Assembly: GCA_018830845.1 (NCBI GenBank)
Contig: JAHJRS010000007.1
Span: forward strand, 1 to 11,719
From: Nanobdellota archaeon
Lineage (GTDB): Archaea; Nanobdellota; Nanobdellia; Pacearchaeales; GW2011-AR1
Reading direction: 5' to 3'
DNA length: 11,719 nt
Every line of letters starts with the position of its first letter. Within the stretch, counting starts at the first letter, position 1. The position numbers and the translations under genes are program-made. Positions 1-6,393 of the stretch are shown here, piece by piece. A model generated the notes under the pieces. The model had not been told where the DNA came from, did no database searches, and saw only the letters and a program-made list of their open reading frames with translations.

Positions 1-1697
1 ATTTTGAGATAAAAAATAAGGCAGGGGATTTTATTGGCGCAAGAATGGGGAGGCCCGAAAAAGCAAAAGTGAGAAAACTCACGGGCAGTCCAAATGTTTT
101 GTTTCCCGTTGGAAGCCAAGGAGGAAGGTTAAGAAGCCTGGAGGCTGCATATGAGGCGGGATTTGTGAGAGGCACTTTTCCTCTTTATTATTGTGAATTT
201 TGCGAGAGGGAAACAATTTACAGGAGTTGTGAGAAATGCAATTCAAAAACCAAAAAAAGATATTATTTTTCTGATATTAAGGAAAAATCTTTTAATCAAA
301 AATTGGAATATTCTCAAAAAGAAGGTCTTCCCTTCTGCAACCAAAAAATAGAAATAAAAAATTATTTTGATAGGGCAAAAGAAAGGCTTAATTTGACTCA
401 GGAAACCCTCCCCCCTTTAATAAAAGGTGTAAGAGGAATGAGTTCAGAATCTAAAATTCCTGAACGTCTTGAAAAAGGAATTTTGAGGGCAAAATATGGA
501 TTGCAAGTAAATAAAGACGGGACGATAAGAATGGATGCAACAGAGTTACCTTTAGTTTCTTTTAAACCTGAAGAAATTGGAACCAGCATTTTGAAATTAA
601 AAGAATTGGGTTATGATGAAGACATTTACGGAAACCCCCTTGAAAGTGAAAACCAACTTCTTGAGTTAATGCCTCACGATGTTTTAATTCCAAGTTCCTC
701 CGAAACTCCCGATGAAAAAGGGGAAGATGTTTTCATTTCAATTTGCAATTTTATTGATGAACTTCTTATTAAGTTATACGGACTTTCTCCTTTTTATAAT
801 GCAAAGAAAAGAGAAGATCTTGTTGGGACTCTTGGGGTTTGTATGGCTCCTCATAATTGCGCAGGGGTTGTTTGCAGGTTTATCGGTTTTTCAAATACCC
901 TTGGGCTGATGGCAAGCCCCTACATGCATGCTGCAATAAGGAGAGATTGTGACGGGGACGAAGCATCCATAATGCTTTTGGGAGATGTTCTATTAAATTT
1001 TTCAAGAAAATTTTTGCCAAGTCACCGTGGAGGGACCCAAGATGCACCGCTGGTTCTCAATTCAAAAATTGACGCAGGTGAAGTAGATGACCAGATTTTG
1101 GATTTTGAAGTGGGTTATGAATATCCTCTTGAACTTTATACTCTCGCTGAGGAGGGGGCTCATTCTTCAAAAGTTTTTCTCCCCACAATAAGGAAGGTAC
1201 TCAAGGAAGGGAAAGACCCATTCAAAAATTTGGGTTTTACTCATAACACAACAAACATAAATGAAGGAGTTGTTTGTTCCTCTTACAAACTTTTAGAAAG
1301 TATGGAGGACAAAGTTGGACATCAAATGGCTTTGGTTGAAAAGTTGCGTTCGGCGGACACGGCAGATACAGCAAGGCTGGTTATAGAAAGGCATTTTATA
1401 AGAGATATAAGAGGCAACCTTAGGAAATTTTCTCAACAGGAATTTCGCTGTGTAAAATGCAATGAAATAATGAGGCGCCCTCCTTTGGATGGAAAATGTG
1501 TTTCTTGTGACGGAAAAATAATTTTCACAATTCATGAGGGGGGAATAAAGAAATATCTTGAACCTGCACTTTCCCTTGCAAAAAAATATAATTTAAGCCC
1601 TTATTTGCAACAGAATTTAAATTTAGTAAAAGGATATATTGAAAGTATTTTTGGAAGGGAAAAAGAAAAGCAGGAAAAATTAGAACAGTGGTTTTGA
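1..1697 (+). CDS. polC: DNA polymerase D large subunit DP2, C-terminal part (5' end outside window)
   Basis: This is the catalytic subunit of PolD, the replicative DNA polymerase found only in archaea. The reading frame is open from base 3, ahead of the first in-frame ATG at 45, and reads FIGARMGRPEKAK, a hallmark DP2 motif. The gene therefore begins upstream and the ATG at 45 is not the start. About 564 C-terminal residues are present; the full protein usually exceeds 1,000. A four-cysteine zinc site (CEFC...CEKC) lies about 50-65 residues after that ATG. The catalytic acidic motif DCDGDE is encoded at 945-962, followed by SHRGGTQDAPLVL. A second zinc site (CVKC...CVSC) lies at about 1449-1511. 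The last eight residues, QEKLEQWF, fit the PCNA-interaction motif QxxLxxWF. No intein is seen in this part. The gene ends 8 bases from the convergent permease gene. Confidence 0.97.
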   Translation, partial: FEIKNKAGDFIGARMGRPEKAKVRKLTGSPNVLFPVGSQGGRLRSLEAAYEAGFVRGTFPLYYCEFCERETIYRSCEKCNSKTKKRYYFSDIKEKSFNQKLEYSQKEGLPFCNQKIEIKNYFDRAKERLNLTQETLPPLIKGVRGMSSESKIPERLEKGILRAKYGLQVNKDGTIRMDATELPLVSFKPEEIGTSILKLKELGYDEDIYGNPLESENQLLELMPHDVLIPSSSETPDEKGEDVFISICNFIDELLIKLYGLSPFYNAKKREDLVGTLGVCMAPHNCAGVVCRFIGFSNTLGLMASPYMHAAIRRDCDGDEASIMLLGDVLLNFSRKFLPSHRGGTQDAPLVLNSKIDAGEVDDQILDFEVGYEYPLELYTLAEEGAHSSKVFLPTIRKVLKEGKDPFKNLGFTHNTTNINEGVVCSSYKLLESMEDKVGHQMALVEKLRSADTADTARLVIERHFIRDIRGNLRKFSQQEFRCVKCNEIMRRPPLDGKCVSCDGKIIFTIHEGGIKKYLEPALSLAKKYNLSPYLQQNLNLVKGYIESIFGREKEKQEKLEQWF

Positions 1698-1705
1698 ATA
1701 ATTTT

Positions 1706-2887
1706 TTATAATAACCCAAAATAAAATAGTATGGTTGGAATAATGAGACAGCCCATCATGTTGGTTCTTTTTACCCCCAAGCTTATACAATAAATTCCGG
1801 TAAGGGTTGAGATAATTAACAGGAAAAAGCCTGCAACCCCAGAAACTAAAAACACAACAATAATCAAAACCAAAAGAGTAGAATATGAAAGAATTTTGTA
1901 ATTTATTTTTTTAAATTTTAGTGCAAAGAATTTTGAAAGGGTGTCTGTCCAATAAAAAGCAATTATCCCTGAGATAAAAACAACAGCAATAATTAAAATA
2001 AGATAATTTGTACCGGGATTTCCTATAACCTCTTTTATGGCCTGTGCAGTTCCTGTTCTTGTCCTTCCGAGAACGTAAAGTGAAATAAATGAAAATCCCA
2101 TAACAAGGGTGTTTACAATTCCTAAAAGGACAATAAATTGTTTTTGGTCATTTTTTACAAAGGAGTTTCCAATCACTGCTGCTTGACCTGAACCAACTCC
2201 CGGAAGAAAGCTGCAAAACGGGGCTGAAAGAAGAGCTCCAAGAAGGGGCTTTTTTATGTTTACCTTGGTTTTTGTAATTTCTTGCTCCGGGATTTTTGTT
2301 TTATTTTTTATAGAAATAATTATATTTGATGCTCCAAAGAGCCCGGTTAAAAGGGGAAGGAGGGGTTGAGTTAAATCAAATGAATTAATTGAATATCCTA
2401 AAAATCCAGTCAGTAGAAGCACAAAAAGGGCAAGGGATTTTTTCCTTTCAGTTAGAACAACAATCATGGAAACCCCAATTAAAAGATAAGGAATTATTAA
2501 ACTTATAAATGGATTCAGATTTTGGATTATAAAAATTGAAGGAACCAAGATTACTATCAAAACAAAAACTGCAAGCAAACTTCCTACATTTGACAAATAT
2601 ACCGCTTCATATCCTTTTTTATTTTTTAGAAGGTTGTGCCCGGGGAGGATTGAGAGCTCAGTGTCCGTGTCAGGGCAACCAAGAAAAACGGAGGGGATAA
2701 AATCAACAAAAGTATGGGTTATTGCCATAGAGGAAATGAAAACCACAAGATAAACCGGATTAAAGCTTGAAAAGGAAATTGCGAGGATTATTCCTGAAAT
2801 AAGGTTAATGTGAATTCCGGGGGTGAGACCTGTTAAGGTTCCAATTAAAATTCCTGCAAGAAGACAAAGCAGCAATTCAATAAGCAT
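1706..2887 (-). CDS. TctA-family (DUF112-like) membrane permease
   Basis: A 393-residue, very hydrophobic protein with roughly ten or more membrane segments. It resembles the archaeal branch of the tripartite tricarboxylate transporter permease family (TctA). Two related glycine/proline motifs mark the two halves of the protein: GLTPGIHINL at residues 20-29 and FLPGVGSGQAA at 227-237, as expected for an inverted-repeat transporter fold. In bacteria TctA works with a small membrane subunit (TctB) and a periplasmic binding protein (TctC). Neither is encoded nearby, so the substrate and mechanism are unknown and carboxylate transport is not established. ATG start with no Shine-Dalgarno sequence. 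A TATA-like box centred 26 bases upstream suggests a leaderless transcript. Converges on DP2 with an 8-base gap. Confidence 0.85.
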   Translation of the reverse strand: MLIELLLCLLAGILIGTLTGLTPGIHINLISGIILAISFSSFNPVYLVVFISSMAITHTFVDFIPSVFLGCPDTDTELSILPGHNLLKNKKGYEAVYLSNVGSLLAVFVLIVILVPSIFIIQNLNPFISLIIPYLLIGVSMIVVLTERKKSLALFVLLLTGFLGYSINSFDLTQPLLPLLTGLFGASNIIISIKNKTKIPEQEITKTKVNIKKPLLGALLSAPFCSFLPGVGSGQAAVIGNSFVKNDQKQFIVLLGIVNTLVMGFSFISLYVLGRTRTGTAQAIKEVIGNPGTNYLILIIAVVFISGIIAFYWTDTLSKFFALKFKKINYKILSYSTLLVLIIVVFLVSGVAGFFLLIISTLTGIYCISLGVKRTNMMGCLIIPTILFYFGLL

Positions 2888-2908
2888 GGTTTTCTTGAAA
2901 AAATCATT

Positions 2909-2918
2909 CTTTAAATTT
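2909..2918 (-). promoter_or_regulatory. TATA-like box for the TctA-family gene
   Basis: On the minus strand the sequence AAATTTAAAG is centred about 26 bases upstream of the ATG at 2887. There is no ribosome binding site before that ATG. The spacing fits leaderless transcription starting at or next to the start codon. Position-based inference only. Confidence 0.45.
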
Positions 2919-2943
2919 TTTTATGTGATAAAGATTCATTTTT

Positions 2944-3082
2944 GGAGCGGGGCCAAAAACTTTTGAAAGCATGGCCCCGCTCGGAGCCGGTTGTAAAAAG
3001 CCAACTCATTAGCCGGCATGAAGCCGCCTTTCCTAACCAACCGAAGTTGGAGAGAGTCTGTTAAAAACAGACAATTTTTTTT
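2944..3082 (+). ncRNA. Candidate structured small RNA, family not recognised
   Basis: This GC-rich island (about 54% GC over 2944-3055 by hand count) sits in a very AT-rich 312-base intergenic region (2888-3199) without a credible ORF. Seen directly: a perfect 10-bp stem 2945-2954/2973-2982 (GAGCGGGGCC with GGCCCCGCTC); a composite stem 2986-2993 with 3002-3005 and 3014-3017; a 5-bp stem 3037-3041/3046-3050 capped by the tetraloop CGAA; and a 7-bp stem 3056-3062/3066-3072 followed by eight T. The U-tract after the last stem favours plus-strand transcription. It does not look like tRNA, 5S, RNase P or C/D-box RNA: no T-loop consensus and no C/D boxes. It could instead be a leader of tyrS, 118 bases further on, or on the other strand a 5' leader of the permease gene. 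Confidence 0.5.
3056..3082 (+). terminator. Hairpin plus U-tract terminator
   Basis: A perfect 7-bp stem (GTCTGTT / AACAGAC) with an AAA loop is followed by AA and eight T, then a second T-run at 3086-3092. Archaeal termination depends mainly on U-tracts. The hairpin in addition makes this a convincing 3' end for the small RNA candidate and insulates tyrS. Confidence 0.6.
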
Positions 3083-3170
3083 GTGTTTTTTTATTCATAA
3101 AGGTTTATCTACATTTTTGTGTGGTGCAATGAAAGGGCATTAAAATTAATTTTGTTTTTTTCCAGAAACA

Positions 3171-3180
3171 TTTAATAATA
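3171..3180 (+). promoter_or_regulatory. TATA-like box for tyrS
   Basis: TTTAATAATA is centred about 25 bases upstream of the tyrS ATG at 3200, which has no Shine-Dalgarno sequence. This is consistent with a leaderless tyrS transcript starting downstream of the hairpin terminator at 3056-3082. Confidence 0.45.
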
Positions 3181-3199
3181 AGTTTCTATATTTGTTTAT

Positions 3200-4222
3200 A
3201 TGGATGCCAAGGAAAAGTTTGATTTAATTAAGAGAAACACGCAGGAAATTTTGGGAGAGGAAGAACTGAAAAAATTAATTAAATCCAAAAAGCAGGTTTC
3301 TTTTTATTGGGGAACCATGCCAACCGGAAGCATTTCAATTGCATATTTTTTTCCAATGATGAAAGTTGCAGATTTTTTAAGGGCCGGCATAAAGGTTAAA
3401 ATTTTAATTGCAGATTTACATGCAGCTCTTGATAGCGTTCCCTGGGAAGAGCTAAATAAAAGGGTTAAATATTACAAGAATGCAATTGAATTAATTTTAA
3501 AAACGATAGGGGTTGACATGAAAAAACCCGAGTTTGTAAAAGGTTCGGAGTTACAACTGGATAAAAATTATTTTGAAGACTTGTTAAAATTAAGCACGGT
3601 TACGAGTTTGCATGATTCCAATAAAGCGGCATCGGAGGGAATAAAAAGTGCGTCGGGGGAAATCATTAAACTCTCTGGTCTGATTTATCCTCTGATGCAG
3701 GCACTTGATGAGGAGTATCTAAAAGTTGATGCACAGTTTGCTGGGATGGATCAGAGAAAGATAATGGTTTACGCAAGAGAATTCCTTCCCAAAATTGGAT
3801 ATAAAAGAAGAATTGAACTAATGAACCCCATTATTCGCGGGCTTATGGGTGAAAAAATGAGCTCAAGCCTTGAAGGAACAAAAATAGATTTAATGGATGA
3901 CGAAGAAACCGTTAGGAGAAAAATGAATAAAGCCGAATGTATTTCGGGAAATCCGGATAATGGAATAATGGCTTTGGTGAAATATTTGGTTTTTGGGGTG
4001 AAGAGTGAATTTGTTATTGAGCGACCGGAAAAGTTTGGAGGGAATAAAATTTACAAGAATTATTTTTCTCTTGAAGAGGGTTTTAAGGCCAAGGAGGTTC
4101 ATCCTCTTGACTTGAAAAATTCTGTTGCTAGAGAAATAAATTTGTTATTAAAAAATTTTAGAGAAAGCAAAACAATAAAAAAACTGCACAAGGAAGCTTA
4201 TCCGGAATTTTATAAAAAGTGA
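3200..4222 (+). CDS. tyrS: Tyrosyl-tRNA synthetase, archaeal/eukaryotic type, with altered HIGH motif
   Basis: Class I synthetase of 340 residues that charges tRNA-Tyr with tyrosine in the cytosol. The sequence resembles eukaryotic cytosolic TyrRS: FYWGTMPTG, then ADFLRAG and ADLHAALD, then the tyrosine-pocket segment YPLMQALDEEY (Y163, Q167) and AGMDQRK (D184, Q185). The KMSKS-type signature is EKMSSS at 218-223. Oddly, the first signature reads PTGSISIAY at residues 41-49, where relatives have PTGxxHxxY. The first histidine of HIGH is Ser46, encoded TCA. The rest of the catalytic core is intact, so it is probably active. It lacks any large appended domain, matching the compact archaeal form. 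ATG start with no ribosome binding site. It converges on the GTPase gene with a 20-base gap. Confidence 0.95.
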   Translation: MDAKEKFDLIKRNTQEILGEEELKKLIKSKKQVSFYWGTMPTGSISIAYFFPMMKVADFLRAGIKVKILIADLHAALDSVPWEELNKRVKYYKNAIELILKTIGVDMKKPEFVKGSELQLDKNYFEDLLKLSTVTSLHDSNKAASEGIKSASGEIIKLSGLIYPLMQALDEEYLKVDAQFAGMDQRKIMVYAREFLPKIGYKRRIELMNPIIRGLMGEKMSSSLEGTKIDLMDDEETVRRKMNKAECISGNPDNGIMALVKYLVFGVKSEFVIERPEKFGGNKIYKNYFSLEEGFKAKEVHPLDLKNSVAREINLLLKNFRESKTIKKLHKEAYPEFYKK

Positions 4223-4242
4223 GAGCAATTTTTGCGTTTCAA

Positions 4243-5163
4243 TTATCTTGTTTTAAATTCTATTGTGTCCAAATCTTTTATTTTGTGGTTTAATCCCACA
4301 ACCTGCCCTCCAAATTTTGAAGAAGGCCCCCAAATTTTTGTTTCAACAATTTTTTTTGATAGCCCCTTAAGGATTTTTTCAGCAACATCTCTCACATTTG
4401 AATTGGGTTTTAATATCATTGGCCTTTTTTCAGGATTTTTTCCAGGCTCTTTTGTGAAAATTCTTAAAACATCAAAAGAGTCAAAAATTTTCTTTTTCAG
4501 TTCTTCGATGTTGTCTTCGTGGAGGGAAGGGAGGGTGGAAATTATTTCAAAATTATACTTTTTGCTTTGCATCTTTGCAAAAAGTTTCCTTTTTTCTTCA
4601 GGAGTGAGCAAATCCGATTTAGTTACCACAACTATTTCTTTTCCTTGATGAGGGGGAATTTTTTTAGTTATTTCCAGTAGTTCTTCAAAATTTTTTATAA
4701 GAATTACAAGCGTGTCTGCCGTGTGTACAACCCCTCTTTCAAAATTTTCTCCCTCAATGGCCGGAATCTCAATAATTTGGATTGGTGAATCTTTATAATT
4801 CATAATTCCCACAGTAGGTTCTTTGGTGGTAAATTGAACCGGCGAAATTTTTGGGTCCGAGTTGGTTAATTTTTTTAGAAGGGAGGATTTTCCTGAATTT
4901 GTTTTTCCGATTATTACTGCCTGCATTTCCCCTTTTTTTATTCCTTGTTTTCCTGATTTTCCTTTTTTCTTCTTTTTTTCAATTTCCCCTTCCAGTTTCT
5001 TTCTTCTTTGTGTTAATTGCTGCCTTAAGTTTTCCCCCCCTTTATGCTTTGGAGCATGGGAAATCATTTTGTTTAGCGCCGAAAGTTTTTCCTCGGGGTT
5101 TTTCGTATCTGAATATTCAAGTTCCGCTTTTAAGTATTCAGGGTCATTTACATTTATTGGCAT
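4243..5163 (-). CDS. OBG/DRG-type GTPase with C-terminal TGS domain
   Basis: A 306-residue P-loop GTPase. The N-terminal part (about 1-80) contains the family segment APKHKGGENLRQQL and a lysine-rich linker. The P-loop is GKTNSGKS at 86-93, switch I is FTTKEPTVG around 111-119, and the G4 base-recognition motif is TKSD at 181-184. A TGS domain fills the C-terminus (about 248-306, with WGPSSKFGGQVVG). The DxxG (G3) motif is degenerate: EIPA at 132-135. Related DRG-like proteins have DLPG or DTPP there, so nucleotide turnover may differ. Family members act on ribosomes or translation factors, and a ribosome-associated role is inferred here. It is shorter than canonical DRG proteins, with no room for the usual inserted domain. 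ATG start, leaderless-looking. Divergent from the methyltransferase gene across 32 bases. Confidence 0.88.
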   Translation of the reverse strand: MPINVNDPEYLKAELEYSDTKNPEEKLSALNKMISHAPKHKGGENLRQQLTQRRKKLEGEIEKKKKKGKSGKQGIKKGEMQAVIIGKTNSGKSSLLKKLTNSDPKISPVQFTTKEPTVGIMNYKDSPIQIIEIPAIEGENFERGVVHTADTLVILIKNFEELLEITKKIPPHQGKEIVVVTKSDLLTPEEKRKLFAKMQSKKYNFEIISTLPSLHEDNIEELKKKIFDSFDVLRIFTKEPGKNPEKRPMILKPNSNVRDVAEKILKGLSKKIVETKIWGPSSKFGGQVVGLNHKIKDLDTIEFKTR

Positions 5164-5166
5164 AAT

Positions 5167-5175
5167 CTAATAAAC
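5167..5175 (+). promoter_or_regulatory. TATA-like box for the Arm/Rmt-like methyltransferase gene
   Basis: CTAATAAAC is centred about 25 bases upstream of the ATG at 5196. It lies just 4 bases outside the start codon of the divergent GTPase gene, in a 32-base intergenic space that must hold both promoters. Confidence 0.4.
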
Positions 5176-5183
5176 TTTGCAAA

Positions 5184-5192
5184 TTTTATAAG
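5184..5192 (-). promoter_or_regulatory. TATA-like box for the GTPase gene
   Basis: The minus strand reads CTTATAAAA, centred about 25 bases upstream of the GTPase ATG at 5163. It sits immediately before the start codon of the divergent methyltransferase gene. Confidence 0.5.
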
Positions 5193-5195
5193 TTT

Positions 5196-5969
5196 ATGGA
5201 AGAAGAATTAATAAAAAAAATCAAACAAAAAAAGGAATTTTCTATGCTTCCGGAAAAAGATGTTGAACTGGTTTTTGAAAAAATTAATACTCCTTTTAGG
5301 ACTGATGAGGAGAAAATAAAAATGACTCGTGACCTCCTGAGGAAAATATACACAGTCTTTTTATCAAATAAGCTTTTGAAAATAAAAAGAAAAAATTTTT
5401 ATTGGTTTTTGAAAAAACATCTTTCAACAAGGGAAAGGTTTCCTTATTATTCCGAACTTTACAGAAAGATAATTGGGAACTCTGGGGAAAAAATTAAAAT
5501 TTATGATTTGGGTTGCGGGATAAACGGATTTAGTTTTCCTTTTTTTAAAAAAGAGGGTTTTAATGTAGAGTATGTTGGTGTTGAGGCAGTCGGGCAACTT
5601 GTAGATCTTCAAAAAAGTTTTTTTAAAAATTCCAAGAAGGTTTCTTTTTTTCATGAAAGTCTCTTTGATATAAATAAAATAGATGAAATTGTTAAAAAAG
5701 GAAAGGGAACAAAAATTGTTTTTCTTTTTAAAGTAATTGATAGTTTGGAAGTGCTTGAAAGAAATTATTCTAAAAAATTTCTGACTCATCTTACTCCTTT
5801 GGTGGATAAAGTGGTTTTAAGTTTTGCAACCAGGAGCATTCAGAGCAAAAAGAAGTTTTTTGCGAACCGAAAATGGATTCGTGATTTTATTTCTGATAAT
5901 TTCAATTTGGTTGAAGAATTTGATTTAGGGGGAGAAAACTATATTATTTTTTCCGAAAAAGATTTATAA
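5196..5969 (+). CDS. Arm/Rmt (FmrO)-like 16S rRNA methyltransferase homologue
   Basis: A 257-residue class I SAM-dependent methyltransferase. Motif I is IYDLGCGIN at 102-110. Other segments resemble the Arm/Rmt/FmrO family, which methylates N7 of G1405 in the decoding site of 16S rRNA: an N-terminal helical domain; HLSTRER at 75-81 followed by YYSELYRKIIGN (relatives such as RmtB and ArmA carry an HxSTxER segment here); VFLFKVIDSLE at 175-185; and LSFATRSI at 208-215, matching the family's SFPTRSL block with Pro changed to Ala. Overall length also matches (about 250). In bacteria these enzymes give resistance to 4,6-disubstituted aminoglycosides. In an archaeon a housekeeping or unknown rRNA modification is more likely. 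Activity and target are inferred. ATG start without a ribosome binding site. The next gene begins 22 bases after the stop. Confidence 0.75.
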   Translation: MEEELIKKIKQKKEFSMLPEKDVELVFEKINTPFRTDEEKIKMTRDLLRKIYTVFLSNKLLKIKRKNFYWFLKKHLSTRERFPYYSELYRKIIGNSGEKIKIYDLGCGINGFSFPFFKKEGFNVEYVGVEAVGQLVDLQKSFFKNSKKVSFFHESLFDINKIDEIVKKGKGTKIVFLFKVIDSLEVLERNYSKKFLTHLTPLVDKVVLSFATRSIQSKKKFFANRKWIRDFISDNFNLVEEFDLGGENYIIFSEKDL

Positions 5970-5970
5970 T
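5961..5970 (+). promoter_or_regulatory. TATA-like box overlapping the methyltransferase stop codon
   Basis: GATTTATAAT is centred about 26 bases upstream of the ATG at 5992 and covers the methyltransferase stop codon (5967-5969). It would give the small membrane protein gene its own leaderless promoter in addition to any read-through from upstream. Confidence 0.4.
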
Positions 5971-5991
5971 CTTTTGATTCCCCATTGAAAT

Positions 5992-6267
5992 ATGGCAAAC
6001 AAAGAAAATAATGGGAAACCCGACTTTTCTAAAGAAGACTCGGAGCAGGATGTCAAATCTGTTTTTGAAGAAAAGAGGGAACTGAATGAAGACAAAAAAA
6101 ATCTTTTAAGAAAACAGCAGGAATTTGAATACGGGGAGGTTCAGGGAGCTGAAATCAGGAAGGAAGAAGAAAGAAAGGATCTTCGTAAGGAATGGTTGAT
6201 CAAAATTATTGTTGGTGCCTCAATAATAATTCTTTTGGGCTTGCTTTATTTTTGGCTTCTTGTGTGA
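5992..6267 (+). CDS. Small C-terminally membrane-anchored protein, function unknown
   Basis: A 91-residue protein I do not recognise. The first 67 residues are highly charged, rich in Glu and Lys, and probably helical or coiled-coil from about 20 to 66. One hydrophobic segment at about 69-91 (IIVGASIIILLGLLYFWLL) forms the extreme C-terminus after a Lys/Arg-rich stretch. With no signal peptide and a terminal membrane span, it has the topology of a tail-anchored protein whose charged domain faces the cytoplasm. It follows the methyltransferase gene by 22 bases on the same strand and may be co-transcribed with it, though a TATA-like box overlaps that gene's stop codon. The 126 bases after it (6268-6393) are almost pure A/T with no ORF. 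Confidence 0.6.
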   Translation: MANKENNGKPDFSKEDSEQDVKSVFEEKRELNEDKKNLLRKQQEFEYGEVQGAEIRKEEERKDLRKEWLIKIIVGASIIILLGLLYFWLLV

Positions 6268-6393
6268 GAGTCATACATTTAAATTAAAAATATACATGAA
6301 AAAGTGTTTTTTGTTTTATATATCTTTTATCTTGTGTAATATATATTTTATAATATATATGTTTAAGTAGTTATTTTAATTTTTTCTATTTTA

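Noticed and set aside
398-589. Palindrome-like CCCTCCCCCC...AAAAGG stretch in the DP2 gene encoding LPPLIKGVRG, resembling bacterial REP-type repeat peptides
   Set aside because: The KGVRGMSSE segment and its surroundings match the conserved DP2 sequence of other archaea, so it is native coding sequence and not an inserted repeat.
2944-3082. tRNA, 5S, RNase P or C/D-box sRNA identity for the structured block
   Set aside because: No T-arm consensus, no 5S or RNase P signature sequences and no C or D boxes are visible, so it is left as an unassigned RNA candidate.
4851-5170. Two hydrophobic plus-strand ORFs rich in Phe and Pro opposite the GTPase gene
   Set aside because: They are antisense to the lysine-rich linker and P-loop of the conserved GTPase; Lys codons read in reverse give Phe, which mimics a membrane protein.
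6300-6370. AT-rich inverted ATATAT tracts as an operator or replication origin
   Set aside because: The tracts are low-complexity and pair by chance; there are no repeated origin boxes or adjacent initiator gene to support an origin or operator.
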